This document shows, piece by piece, positions 17,447 through 25,861 of a stretch of 37,375 nucleotides of DNA. The DNA comes from Nocardioides carbamazepini. Lineage in GTDB: Bacteria; Actinomycetota; Actinomycetes; Propionibacteriales; Nocardioidaceae. The notes under the pieces were generated by a model. It was not told the origin of the DNA. It did no database searches and was given only the letters and a program-made list of their open reading frames with translations. The stretch is from assembly GCF_024614185.1 (NCBI RefSeq), contig NZ_JAHTLF010000005.1, forward strand, positions 1 to 37,375, given 5' to 3'. The position numbers and the translations under genes are program-made. Within the stretch, counting starts at the first letter, position 1, and each line of letters opens with the position of its first letter.

Positions 17447-18000
17447 TCAGGCAGGCGACGGAGAAGAATGCCGGGTCGCTCTCCGGTTCGCTGTCTGTCC
17501 CAGCGGGCGCCGGGCGCCCGCGGCGTCGTCGACTGGTGACGCTGCTGGGGGTGCTCACTGTGGTGCTTGCCGGCGCGGCCGGGGCTGCGGCCTGGCGGGT
17601 CGATCAGCTCGACGACCGGAACTCCGTCGGCGCTGAGGCCGTGGCGGCGGTCCGCGAGCGCGTCCCGCTGCTGTTGAGTTACCGCTACGCCACGCTCGAG
17701 GAAGACCTCGACACCGCATTGGACCAGACGGCCGGCGACTTCACCGACGAGTACGGCGACCTGATCGACGACGTCGTGCGCACCGCGGCGACGGAGCGTC
17801 GGATCATCACCGAGGCGAACGTCAATGCCGCCGGAGTCGTCTCGGTCGAGAGCGACGACGAGGTAGTGGTGCTCGTCTTCCTGACCCAGTCCACCACCAG
17901 CCGGAGCTCGCCCGATCCCGTCGTCAGCGGCAGCAGGGTCGAGGTCACCATGCAGCGCATGGACTCGGACTGGTTGATCGCAGGGCTCGAGACCCGATGA
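17443..18000 (+). CDS. Mce-associated membrane protein (Mas), second copy
   Basis: 185 residues. A basic, Pro/Gly-rich N-terminus (GRPRRRRL) precedes a membrane segment (LVTLLGVLTVVLAGAAGAAAW) and an NTF2-like periplasmic domain with SYRYATLEEDLDTALDQTAG and a last strand ending DSDWLIAGLETR. The layout is that of paired Mas proteins; the two copies here are clearly diverged rather than a recent duplication. It starts at ATG 17443, coupled to the first copy. Confidence 0.85.
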   Translation: MIRQATEKNAGSLSGSLSVPAGAGRPRRRRLVTLLGVLTVVLAGAAGAAAWRVDQLDDRNSVGAEAVAAVRERVPLLLSYRYATLEEDLDTALDQTAGDFTDEYGDLIDDVVRTAATERRIITEANVNAAGVVSVESDDEVVVLVFLTQSTTSRSSPDPVVSGSRVEVTMQRMDSDWLIAGLETR

Positions 18001-18059
18001 CGCGTCCCGGCGCCACACGTGATCACCCCACCACCAGCCATCGAGCGGAGAGCATTGAC

Positions 18060-19115
18060 ATGGGCGTCGAGATCAAGGTCGAGCACCTGAGCAAGTCCTT
18101 CGGCAAGCAGCTCATCTGGGGTGACGTCACGCTGACGATCCCGGCCGGTGAGATCTGCGTGATGCTGGGTCCGTCGGGCACCGGGAAGTCGGTCTTCCTC
18201 AAGACGCTGATCGGGCTGCTCAAGCCGGACAAGGGCTCGATCCTGATCGAGGGCACCGACATCGCGAGCTGCTCGGAGAAGGAGCTCTACGAGATCCGCA
18301 AGCTGTTCGGGGTGCTGTTCCAGGACGGCGCGATGTTCGGCTCGATGAACCTCTACGACAACGTCGCGTTCCCGCTGCGTGAGCACACCAAGAAGTCCGA
18401 GTCCCAGATCCGCGACATCGTCATGGAGAAGATGGACCTCGTCGGTCTCCTCGGTGCCGAGGACAAGCTGCCCGGTGAGATCTCCGGCGGGATGCGCAAG
18501 CGCGCCGGTCTGGCCCGCGCCTTGGTGCTGGACCCCGAGATCGTGCTCTTCGACGAGCCCGACTCCGGTCTCGACCCGGTGCGTACGTCGTTCCTCAACC
18601 AGCTGATCATCGACCTCAACGCGCAGATCGACGCGACGTTCCTGATCGTGACCCACGACGTCAACACCGCGCGCACGGTGCCCGACAACATCGGGCTGCT
18701 CTACCACCGGCACCTGGCGATGTTCGGCCCGCGCGAGATGCTGCTGTCCTCGGAGGAGCCGGTGGTCCGGCAGTTCCTCAACGCCCAGCGGGTCGGCCCG
18801 ATCGGCATGTCCGAGGAGAAGGACGCCGACGAGCTCGAGGCGGAGAAGGGCCAGGAGCTGCCGCCGCTGCCCCCGATCCCGCTTCAGCAGGAGCCGTCCA
18901 ACGGCATCCCTCGGCGCAGCCAGCGCGAGCCCGGTGCCTGGTGTCGCGAGCACGGGATCACCCCGCCTCCGTACTCCTTCGCTAGCGACATCGCGACCGC
19001 TCCTGTCCCGCGCACTCCGCCGAAGGCCGACCGCTTCCCACGGCGGCCGTCGTCTGACGGCGCAGCAAACCAGGCCCTGCCGGGCACCGTCACCGACCTC
19101 GAGGAAGTCTCATGA
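18060..19115 (+). CDS. mkl: Mkl/MceG-type ATPase of the Mce importer
   Basis: 351 residues. Walker A is GPSGTGKS (37-44), the Q-loop is FQDGAMFGSM (Gln88), the ABC signature is ISGGM (141-145), Walker B is IVLFDEPDSGLDP (from 161), and the H-loop is LIVTHDVN. The sequence closely follows mycobacterial Mkl/MceG (FGVLFQDG, NLYDN, PLREHTKK, GPIGMSEEKD) and should power lipid import through YrbEA/B. A ~90-residue Pro-rich C-terminal tail follows the ATPase core. ATG 18060 (GGAGAG upstream) matches the family start; an ATGA-coupled ATG at 17997 is an alternative. In mycobacteria this gene is unlinked and shared by all Mce systems; here it is inside the operon. Confidence 0.93.
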   Translation: MGVEIKVEHLSKSFGKQLIWGDVTLTIPAGEICVMLGPSGTGKSVFLKTLIGLLKPDKGSILIEGTDIASCSEKELYEIRKLFGVLFQDGAMFGSMNLYDNVAFPLREHTKKSESQIRDIVMEKMDLVGLLGAEDKLPGEISGGMRKRAGLARALVLDPEIVLFDEPDSGLDPVRTSFLNQLIIDLNAQIDATFLIVTHDVNTARTVPDNIGLLYHRHLAMFGPREMLLSSEEPVVRQFLNAQRVGPIGMSEEKDADELEAEKGQELPPLPPIPLQQEPSNGIPRRSQREPGAWCREHGITPPPYSFASDIATAPVPRTPPKADRFPRRPSSDGAANQALPGTVTDLEEVS

Positions 19116-20620
19116 ACGCCCCGTCCGCACCCACCCTGGAGATCCGTCGTCCCGCCGACGGCGAAGCACTCCGATCGATCCCGATCGTCGACCGCGACCG
19201 CGTGCGCGCCGCCGGCGAGGAGCTGCGCGAGGCACAGGTCGCGTGGCGCGACATGGGTCCCGCTGCGCGAGCCACTTGGCTGCGCAAGTGGCGGGGCTGG
19301 ATCCTCGACCATACCGATGAGCTCACTGACCTGCTCGTCGCAGAGACCGGCAAGGTCCGCCCGGACGCGCTGGTGGAGACAACCGGCTCGTGCGAGTTCA
19401 TCTCCTTCTACGCTGACCATGCGAAGGAGTTCCTCGCCCCCGAACGAGTGGGGGCAGGAGGACTACTCAGCCTCCCGAAGCGGCTGACCCGCAGCTATCG
19501 GCCCTACCCCTTGGTCGGACTGATCATCCCGTGGAACTTCCCGATCACCCTCTTCCTGATGGACGCAGCGCCCGCGCTCGCAGCGGGGTGTGCGGTGCTG
19601 ACGAAGTCGTCGGAGATGACCCCGCTGACCTGCGCGCGCGTCATCGAGGGGTGGCACGAGATCGGCGCCCCGCCGGTCCTGCGGCACGTTGCCGGGGCGG
19701 GGGAGACCGGAGAAGCGGTGGTCGAGGCTGTCGACTTCGTCCAGTTCACGGGCTCGACGGCGACGGGTCGTCGGGTGGCCACTCGCTGTGCTCAGCTGCT
19801 CAAGCCGGTCAGCTTGGAGTTGGGAGGCAAGGACGCTGCCATCGTGCTTGAGGACGCCGACCTGGATCGGGCGGCGCACGGGATCGTCTGGGGCGGCATC
19901 TTCAACTCCGGTCAGGTCTGCATTTCGGTCGAGCGGGTCTACGTGGTGGACGCGGTCTACGACCGGTTCGTGGAGAAGGTGGAAGCGGCCCTCGGAGCGC
20001 TGAAGCAGGGCTCTCGAGCCCGCGACGACGTCGGCGCCATGGTGACCCGGACGCAGGTGGACACGGTCGAGCGGCATGTGCGGGAGGCCCAGGAGTCCGG
20101 TGCGCGCGTGCTGGTCGGCGGGGCGCGGGGCGACGAGGGCAACTTCTTCGCTCCCACGCTGCTCGTCGACGTCGACCACAGCATGGTCTGTATGACCGAG
20201 GAGACGTTCGGGCCAACGCTGCCGGTCATGCGGGTGGCCGACGAGGCCGAGGCGGTGGCCCTGGCCAACGATTCCGAGTACGGGCTCTCGGCCACCGTGT
20301 GGACACGAGACGTTTCCCGCGGCCGGCGCATCGCCGACCAGCTCGAGGTAGGTGCGGTCAACGTCAACGACGTCTTCAGCAACCTGTTCGCCGTGGGGCT
20401 ACCTCACAGCGGCTGGAAGTCCTCAGGCCTGGGTGCACGCCTGGGTGGCGCGCAGGGTCTGCGGAAGTACTGCCGCGTCCAAGCGATCACTGAGCCGCGG
20501 ATTCCGCTGGCCACCAAAGAGCTCACCTGGTACCCGTATTCCGCCCGGCGTACGGCGATCGCCGGCCGAGTGCTGCGCCTGGCCGCCGGTCGTGGCTTGC
20601 GGCAGCGACTCGGCCTCTGA
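19112..20620 (+). CDS. NAD(P)-dependent aldehyde dehydrogenase
   Basis: 502 residues, ALDH superfamily. The catalytic thiol is Cys270 in FNSGQVCIS, the general base is Glu236 in LELGGKD, the substrate/NAD loop is IIPWNFP, the nucleotide motif is FTGSTATG, and EETFGPTLPV is present. The ~40-residue C-terminal extension ends in an Arg-rich helix, seen in fatty-aldehyde type ALDHs that sit at membranes. It oxidises an aldehyde to the acid. The ATG at 19112 overlaps the mkl stop, so it is translated as part of the mce operon, suggesting that the imported compound or its product is the substrate (inference). Confidence 0.92.
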   Translation: MNAPSAPTLEIRRPADGEALRSIPIVDRDRVRAAGEELREAQVAWRDMGPAARATWLRKWRGWILDHTDELTDLLVAETGKVRPDALVETTGSCEFISFYADHAKEFLAPERVGAGGLLSLPKRLTRSYRPYPLVGLIIPWNFPITLFLMDAAPALAAGCAVLTKSSEMTPLTCARVIEGWHEIGAPPVLRHVAGAGETGEAVVEAVDFVQFTGSTATGRRVATRCAQLLKPVSLELGGKDAAIVLEDADLDRAAHGIVWGGIFNSGQVCISVERVYVVDAVYDRFVEKVEAALGALKQGSRARDDVGAMVTRTQVDTVERHVREAQESGARVLVGGARGDEGNFFAPTLLVDVDHSMVCMTEETFGPTLPVMRVADEAEAVALANDSEYGLSATVWTRDVSRGRRIADQLEVGAVNVNDVFSNLFAVGLPHSGWKSSGLGARLGGAQGLRKYCRVQAITEPRIPLATKELTWYPYSARRTAIAGRVLRLAAGRGLRQRLGL

Positions 20621-20634
20621 AAGGAAGAGGAACC

Positions 20635-21462
20635 ATGACGACAATGAACAAGCGACGAGTGGTCGCCATCACCGGGGGCGCCCGGGGGATCGGCTATCAC
20701 ACCGCGGAGGAACTCATCAGGCGCGGTCATCGGGTCGCCATCGGGGACATCGACGAGCTCCAGCTCAAGGTGGCCGCCGAGGAGCTCGACCTCGACGTCG
20801 CGGTGCGCCTGGACGTCACCGACCCTGCCTCCATCGCGTCCTTTCTCGACGTGACCGAGGAGGCACTGGGGCCGATCGACGTCTTCATCAACAACGCGGG
20901 CGTCATGCCGACGGGGCACGTGCACGAGGAGACAGACGAGGTCACCCGCCGGCAGGTGGAGATCAACGTTCTGGGCGTCATCTTCGGCACCAAGATCGCC
21001 CTGCAGCGGATGCTGCCCCGGCGACAGGGGCACATCATCAACACGGCTTCACTGGCCGGGGAGCTCCCGGTCCCGGGGCTGGCGACGTACTGCGGGACCA
21101 AGTTCGCGGTCATCGGGTTCACCGAGGCCGCCAGGCAGGAGTACCGCAAGTCGGGTGTCGCCCTGTCCACGGTGCGTCCGACCTTCACCAACACCGAGCT
21201 GGTCTCGGGGACGAGCGGAGCCAAGGGCATGCGCAACGCGGAGCCGCAGGAGATCGCGCGCGCCACGGCGGATCTCATCGAGCGCCCGCGACCTTTCGTG
21301 CGAGTCACGCGTATCGCCGGGACGATGGTGGCGGCGATGAAGTTCGTTCCCGAGCGGCTCGCGACCCAGCTTGGGGCGATGCTCGGGACCGACACGGTCT
21401 TCCTCGACCGCGTGGACACCGCGGCGCGTCAGGCCTACGTGGAGCGGGTCGGTCGCAGCTGA
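20635..21462 (+). CDS. Short-chain dehydrogenase/reductase
   Basis: 275 residues, classical SDR fold. The cofactor loop is TGGARGIG (13-20), the NNAG motif is at 86-89, and the catalytic residues are Ser139, Tyr152 and Lys156 (YCGTK). Asp38/Asp40 at the end of beta-2 favour NAD(H) over NADP(H). It probably interconverts an alcohol and a ketone or aldehyde. GGAAGAGG lies 5 nt before ATG 20635, and the gap to the ALDH gene is 14 bp, so it is the last gene of the mce operon. The substrate is unknown. Confidence 0.9.
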   Translation: MTTMNKRRVVAITGGARGIGYHTAEELIRRGHRVAIGDIDELQLKVAAEELDLDVAVRLDVTDPASIASFLDVTEEALGPIDVFINNAGVMPTGHVHEETDEVTRRQVEINVLGVIFGTKIALQRMLPRRQGHIINTASLAGELPVPGLATYCGTKFAVIGFTEAARQEYRKSGVALSTVRPTFTNTELVSGTSGAKGMRNAEPQEIARATADLIERPRPFVRVTRIAGTMVAAMKFVPERLATQLGAMLGTDTVFLDRVDTAARQAYVERVGRS

Positions 21463-21499
21463 TGCCACCGGCGTAATCTCGCGCCACGGAGCCATCCGG

Positions 21500-21534
21500 G
21501 ACGACCGCGAGCGCCACGCCGCCTCGCGGTCGTC
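21500..21534. terminator. Strong hairpin between convergent operons
   Basis: A perfect 12-bp stem (GACGACCGCGAG / CTCGCGGTCGTC) with an 11-nt loop. It lies in the 85-bp gap between the SDR stop and the GMC oxidoreductase stop. It is symmetric, so it probably ends transcription from both sides; neither side has a T-run. Confidence 0.75.
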
Positions 21535-21547
21535 TCCAGTCTGGGGC

Positions 21548-23242
21548 TTACCTGTGGTGCTGGCCGCCCTCGGCGACGGACGCTTCCGGGTGGGTGAAGG
21601 CCGGCCGCTCCGGCTCGACGGCGGAGATCTGCTGGTAGTCGGCGCCCAGCGGGGGACGTTCGTCCGGCTGGCCCTTGTTGGGCCACAAGGAGGCGGCCCG
21701 CTCGGCCTGTGCGGTGATCGTCAGCGAGGGGTTGACGCCCAGGTTCGCCGAGATGCTGGAGCCGTCGACGACGAAGATCCCGTCGTGGCCGTAGAGGCGG
21801 TGGTAGGGGTCGATGACCCCCGTTTCCGGGGAGTCCCCGATGGCGCACCCGCCGATGAAGTGAGCGGTCATCGGGATGTTGGCGATCTCCCCCGTGGATC
21901 CGCCGGCCACGCCGTTGATCTTTTCGGCGACGCGACGGGTGGCCTCGTTGCCGACGGGGATCCAGGTTGGGTTGGGTGCTCCGTGGCCGGGTCCCGAGGT
22001 GATCGTGTGGCGACCGAGGAGGTTCCTCTTCGACCGCACCGTGATGGAGTTGTCCAGCGTCTGCATCACCAGCAGGATCACCGTCCGCTCCGACCACCGT
22101 CGCGGACTGAACCAGGTCAGGTGCGAGGGCTGGGTCGCGATCGTCCGCAGCCAGCGCCACCACCGGGGGCCGCGGCCGTCCCCATCGGTGAGGGCGGTCT
22201 GGAGCAGGGACATGGCATTGCTGCCCTTCCCGTAGCGCACCGGCTCGATGTGGGTGAACTCGTCGGGGTGGATCGAGGATGTGATGGCCACGCCACGCGT
22301 GAAGTCGCTGGATCGATCGCGGGACTTCGCCCCGAGGATCGATTCGGAGTTGGTGCGGGTCAGCGTGCCTAGCCGGTCGGAGATGTACGGCAGGGAGCCA
22401 GTGGCCTTGAGTCGGTGGAGCAGCTTTTGGGTGTTGTAGGTGCCCGCTGCGAAGACGACCTGGTTGGCCGTGAATGACTGCCGGTTGCGGCGCCGGCGCA
22501 CGGACCTGCCGGTGCGGACGGCGTCGACGACGTACCCGCTTCCCCTGCGCGGGCGCACGTCGACCACGGTGGTCAGGGGACGTACTTCAGCCCCGAGCTT
22601 CTCCGCGAAGTACAGGTAGTTCTTGTCCAGGGTGTTCTTCGCCCCGACCCGGCACCCGGTCATGCACGACCCGCACTGGGTGCAGCCGGTGCGGCGCGGC
22701 CCCGCCCCGCCGAAGAACGGGTCGGGCACCTCTTTGCCGGGCTCTCCGAAGAAGACGCCTACGGGGGTGAGCGTGAAGGTGTGCTCCACACCCATGTCGC
22801 GCGCGACCTCGCGTAGCACCTCGTCCGAAGGCGTCACGTGGGGGTTCTGCGTGACACCCAGCATCTGCCGTGCCGTCCGGTAGTGCGGGTCCAGCTCGGC
22901 GTGCCAGTCGGTGATATGCGCCCACTGTGGATCGTTGAAGAACGGGGCAGGGGGTTGGTAAAGGGTGTTCGCGTAGTTGAGCGACCCTCCGCCGACCCCG
23001 GCGCCCGCCAAGATGACGACGTCGCGCAGCAGGTGGATACGCTGAATGCCGAAGCAGCCGAGCCGTGGCGCCCAGACGAACCGACGGGTGTCCCAGGACG
23101 AGGCGGGCAGGTCGTCGGTGTCGTAGCGCTTGCCCGCTTCGAGCACCCCGACGCGGTATCCCTTCTCCGCCAAACGCATGGCGGTTACCGAGCCGCCGAA
23201 GCCGGAGCCGATGATCAGCACGTCGTAGTGGGTCGTGGTCAT
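21548..23242 (-). CDS. GMC-family FAD oxidoreductase, ChoD-like
   Basis: 564 residues. The N-terminal FAD motif is IIGSGFGGS (Gly12-Gly17), followed by GAGVGGGSLNYAN. The C-terminal GMC signature HFIGGCAIGDSPETGVID and VVDGSSISANLGVNPSLTI are present. The protein resembles mycobacterial ChoD, annotated as cholesterol oxidase, and other FAD alcohol dehydrogenases. Cys187, 190, 193 and 197 form CX2CX2CX3C followed by RVGAKNTLDKNYL, a pattern typical of this subfamily that looks like an iron-sulphur site. It could oxidise the alcohol made by the P450 or a sterol; neither can be proved here. GAAGGA lies 10 nt before ATG 23242. Confidence 0.9.
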   Translation of the reverse strand: MTTTHYDVLIIGSGFGGSVTAMRLAEKGYRVGVLEAGKRYDTDDLPASSWDTRRFVWAPRLGCFGIQRIHLLRDVVILAGAGVGGGSLNYANTLYQPPAPFFNDPQWAHITDWHAELDPHYRTARQMLGVTQNPHVTPSDEVLREVARDMGVEHTFTLTPVGVFFGEPGKEVPDPFFGGAGPRRTGCTQCGSCMTGCRVGAKNTLDKNYLYFAEKLGAEVRPLTTVVDVRPRRGSGYVVDAVRTGRSVRRRRNRQSFTANQVVFAAGTYNTQKLLHRLKATGSLPYISDRLGTLTRTNSESILGAKSRDRSSDFTRGVAITSSIHPDEFTHIEPVRYGKGSNAMSLLQTALTDGDGRGPRWWRWLRTIATQPSHLTWFSPRRWSERTVILLVMQTLDNSITVRSKRNLLGRHTITSGPGHGAPNPTWIPVGNEATRRVAEKINGVAGGSTGEIANIPMTAHFIGGCAIGDSPETGVIDPYHRLYGHDGIFVVDGSSISANLGVNPSLTITAQAERAASLWPNKGQPDERPPLGADYQQISAVEPERPAFTHPEASVAEGGQHHR

Positions 23243-23332
23243 GGGATGTGGATCCTTCGGTGAGGGGTTCGACGCGAGCGGCGCAGCGGACCGGCAGTTC
23301 CGCGCCGATCTGACGGATCTGCGTGCAGGCAG

Positions 23333-23744
23333 TCAGCTGCTTCCGGCGTACGAGAGCAGGGTGAGGTTGAGGGTGGCGGCGTCGAGCTGCGGCGATGCCG
23401 GGTTCATCCCCCCGAGACGGCTGCCGCGGAAGAAGGAGTCCTCCGTCGGGCTGGGGACGTCGCTGACGACGAGGTTGAAGCTGAAGGGATCGGGCAGCAG
23501 AGCGCCGACGGATGCGAGACCCACGTGGGTCACCATCGAAGCCAGGAGCAGCGAGGCGTAACTGACGGCCGCGAGCTGACCAACTGTGTAGCGTCATCTC
23601 GGTGTGACTGTCGATCAGGGCGTGGTGCATCTTGATGAACATGGCGAAACCGACGTCATCGAGCCGTTCGATGCGGTGCATCTTGGTTCTCGGGCTCTCG
23701 GCGAGGAGGAACACGCGGTAGACGAAGTCGACTCGCTGGCTCAT
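23333..23744 (-). pseudogene. Wax ester synthase/diacylglycerol acyltransferase (WS/DGAT) remnant
   Basis: Two pieces of one family in different frames. The 5' piece (23744 down to about 23590) reads MHRIERLDDVGFAMFIKMHH then ALIDS, the WS/DGAT active site HHxxxD with Ser in place of the usual Gly. The 3' piece (about 23575 to 23333) reads QLAAVSYASLLLASM, then FNLVVSDVPSP and LGGMNPASPQLDAATLNLTL, the C-terminal WS/DGAT domain. About 250 residues that normally lie between them are gone, the frames do not match at the junction, and the last ~40 residues are missing. It is an internal deletion derivative and not functional. It lies between the GMC oxidoreductase and acyl-CoA dehydrogenase genes, pointing to former lipid storage in this cluster. 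Confidence 0.8.
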
Positions 23745-23864
23745 GTCACTCCTTTCAGACGATGACTGTCGAGGCTGTCACGTCGGTGGAGTGGGCGTCT
23801 TGTGCTCTCGCCCAACGCGGAGGCTCCCGGCGGGGCTCGGCGCACAACACCCGGCCCGCCGGCT

Positions 23865-23892
23865 CCCGCTCCGGCGGTGCCGCCGGAGCGGG
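23865..23892 (-). terminator. Terminator hairpin of the acyl-CoA dehydrogenase gene
   Basis: A near-perfect GC-rich stem of 12-13 bp (arms CCCGCTCCGGCGG and CCGCCGGAGCGGG) with almost no loop. It begins 8 bp beyond the stop codon of the acyl-CoA dehydrogenase gene. There is no T-run. Confidence 0.75.
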
Positions 23893-23900
23893 GTCAGTCC

Positions 23901-25046
23901 TCACAGGGACCGGCTGATGATCTCCTTCATGATCTCGGAGGTGCCGGCGTAGATCTGCGAGACGCGCATGTCGGCCCAGATGCGGGCGATGGGGTACTCG
24001 TTCATGTACCCGTAGCCGCCGTGCAGCTGGAGGCAGGTGTCGGCGACGCGCTGCGCTCGTTCGGAGCACCACAGCTTCGCCATGGCGGCGGTTGGGATGT
24101 CCAGACCCTCGCCGACGTGGAGCTGGATGCACTCGTCCACGAAGGACCGTGCCACGCGAGCTTCTGTGGCGACCTCTGCCATTTTGAACTTGGTGTTCTG
24201 GAACCCCCAGATCGGCCGTCCGAAGGCGCTTCGGTCGCGCACGTAGGCCAGTGTCTCGGCCAGGCAGAACTCCATGGCAGCGACGTTGGAGACCGCGACG
24301 AGCAGCCGTTCCTGGGGGAGCTGCTGCATGAGCTGCACGAAGCCCTGGCCCTCGGTGAGGCCCAGCAGGTTGGTGGCCGGGACGCGGACGTTGTCGAAGA
24401 AGAGCTCCGAGGTGTCCTGTCCCTTCATCCCGATCTTGTCGAGCACCCGACCGCGGGAGAAGCCCTCCGCGTTGGCGGGGACGAGCATCAGTGAGATGCC
24501 GGCGGCGCGGTCGTCCGGATCGGTCTTGACCACGGTGAGCACCAGGTCGGCCTGCGAGCCGTTGGTGATGAAGGTCTTTGAGCCGCTGACGACGTACTCG
24601 TCACCTTCGCGCACTGCCTTGGTCTTGATGTTCTGCAGGTCCGAGCCGGTCCCGGGCTCGGTCATCGCGATCGCGCCGACGACCTCTCCGGACGCCATCT
24701 TGGGCAGCCAGTGCTGTTTCTGCTCCTCGGTGCCGTAGCCGACCAGGTAGTGGGCGACGATCCCGTTGTGCAGAGACGCCCCCCAAGAGCTGTCGCCGAC
24801 CCGTGCCTGCTCCTCGATCAAGATGGCCTCGTGGGCGAAGGTGCCACCGCCGCCGCCGTACTCCTCGGGGATCGACAGGCAGAGCAGACCGACGTCACCA
24901 GCGCGGTTCCACAGTTGCCTGTCGACGTGCTTGTCGGCGATGAAGGTCTCGATGTGTGGCTTGATCTCCTTCTCGCAGAACGTGCGTGCAAGGTCACGGA
25001 CGTCGTCGAGGTCGTCGTCCATCCAGGGGGAGCGGCGAGTGGTCAC
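23901..25046 (-). CDS. Acyl-CoA dehydrogenase, long-chain (LCAD) type
   Basis: 381 residues, a flavoprotein of the acyl-CoA dehydrogenase family. The FAD/substrate motifs AMTEPGTGSDL and GSKTFITNG and the C-terminal LQLHGGYGYMNEYP are present. In medium-chain enzymes the base is the Glu of YEGT; here that position is Ala (YAGTSEI). Instead Glu246 in LPQERLLVA takes the position used by long-chain and isovaleryl enzymes, so this is an LCAD-type enzyme. It performs the first step of beta-oxidation. Start at GTG 25046 with GGAGG 6 nt upstream; ATG 25022 is an alternative. It is divergent from a TetR gene across 136 bp with two palindromes. Confidence 0.92.
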   Translation of the reverse strand: MTTRRSPWMDDDLDDVRDLARTFCEKEIKPHIETFIADKHVDRQLWNRAGDVGLLCLSIPEEYGGGGGTFAHEAILIEEQARVGDSSWGASLHNGIVAHYLVGYGTEEQKQHWLPKMASGEVVGAIAMTEPGTGSDLQNIKTKAVREGDEYVVSGSKTFITNGSQADLVLTVVKTDPDDRAAGISLMLVPANAEGFSRGRVLDKIGMKGQDTSELFFDNVRVPATNLLGLTEGQGFVQLMQQLPQERLLVAVSNVAAMEFCLAETLAYVRDRSAFGRPIWGFQNTKFKMAEVATEARVARSFVDECIQLHVGEGLDIPTAAMAKLWCSERAQRVADTCLQLHGGYGYMNEYPIARIWADMRVSQIYAGTSEIMKEIISRSL

Positions 25047-25065
25047 GGGGAGCCTCCAGCGAATC

Positions 25066-25082
25066 GGGTACAGGATGTACCC
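25066..25082. promoter_or_regulatory. Palindromic operator 1 (TetR type)
   Basis: GGGTAC-AGGAT-GTACCC, a perfect 6+6 inverted repeat extended by an A:T pair inside. It is 20 bp upstream of the acyl-CoA dehydrogenase start and within the divergent promoter region shared with the TetR gene, as expected for an autoregulating TetR repressor. Confidence 0.7.
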
Positions 25083-25104
25083 ATTCGACCATGGTGAAGG
25101 TGCT

Positions 25105-25120
25105 GGGTACAAGGTGTCCC
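25105..25120. promoter_or_regulatory. Palindromic operator 2, imperfect copy
   Basis: GGGTAC-AAGGT-GTCCC repeats the first operator with one base lost from the right arm. It lies 39 bp (about four helical turns) from the first site, measured left arm to left arm, so two repressor dimers would bind on one face of the DNA. Confidence 0.55.
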
Positions 25121-25182
25121 ACTGCGCGCCGCCCGGCATGGTCAGCGCCGGCCATCGGCGCCCCCGGGGATAGGCTGCGGCT

Positions 25183-25860
25183 GTGGTCGAGGTAGGGCGA
25201 TGGGTGGATTCGACGGTGCGGCGCCGGTCTTCCCGCCATGATGAGGTCCGCGACCGCCGGCGGCGCCACGTGGCCAACGCTGCTCTGCAGGTCGTCGACG
25301 AGACGGGCGCGGACGCCGGCACGGCACTGATCGCCGAGCGGGCTGGGATCCCGAGGCCGCACGTCTACCGCTACTTCGCCAGCCGCGAGGACCTCGATAA
25401 CGAGGTGGTCCGCCTCGCCGCGCAGGACCTCATCCAGCGGGTCCGCCCGCACCTCGCTCGGCGGGGAACGCCCGTACAGGTCGTCGAGGGGCTGGTGCGC
25501 GCCTGCGCGACCTGGGCCGACGCCCACCCCCATCTCTACCGCTTCCTGGCGGCTCGGGGGCAGAGCCGGACCATGCACCGCTCTCGGATGGGTCGTTCGC
25601 GTCTGCTGGACGAGATCGCCGTCGCGGCACGGGGGTACACCAAATCGGGGGACGAGTCGTTCCCTGAGGGCATCCTGGTTGGCGTGATGGGGATGGTCGA
25701 CGCCACGGTCATCTGGTGGCTCGACCAGCGCGACGAGACCCTGGACGTGATGGTGCGGCGTCTCTCGCGCCACGTCACCCTGGTGCTCCAGGACGCCCTG
25801 GCCGCCCACGGCATCCACCTCGACCCGGCGGTCGAGCTGGAGCCCTTCATTGGCGAGTGA
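25183..25860 (+). CDS. TetR-family transcriptional regulator
   Basis: 225 residues from GTG 25183. The N-terminal HTH spans about residues 30-75, with ALIAERAGIPRPHVYRYFASR as helices 2-3 and the start of helix 4. The C-terminal domain is a helical ligand-binding domain with no family I can name. The 20 residues before the HTH are basic, and a later GTG (25204) could be the true start. There is little leader and no ribosome site, so the mRNA may be leaderless. It is divergent from the acyl-CoA dehydrogenase gene with two matching palindromes between them, which makes it the likely repressor of that gene and of itself. The inducer is probably an acyl-CoA or related lipid (inference). Confidence 0.88.
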   Translation: MVEVGRWVDSTVRRRSSRHDEVRDRRRRHVANAALQVVDETGADAGTALIAERAGIPRPHVYRYFASREDLDNEVVRLAAQDLIQRVRPHLARRGTPVQVVEGLVRACATWADAHPHLYRFLAARGQSRTMHRSRMGRSRLLDEIAVAARGYTKSGDESFPEGILVGVMGMVDATVIWWLDQRDETLDVMVRRLSRHVTLVLQDALAAHGIHLDPAVELEPFIGE

Positions 25861-25861
25861 G

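Noticed and set aside
22587..23744. 385-codon minus-strand frame starting in the wax ester synthase remnant
   Set aside because: Only the first ~55 codons are WS/DGAT. The rest runs out of frame through the pseudogene and on into the GMC gene, so it is not one protein.
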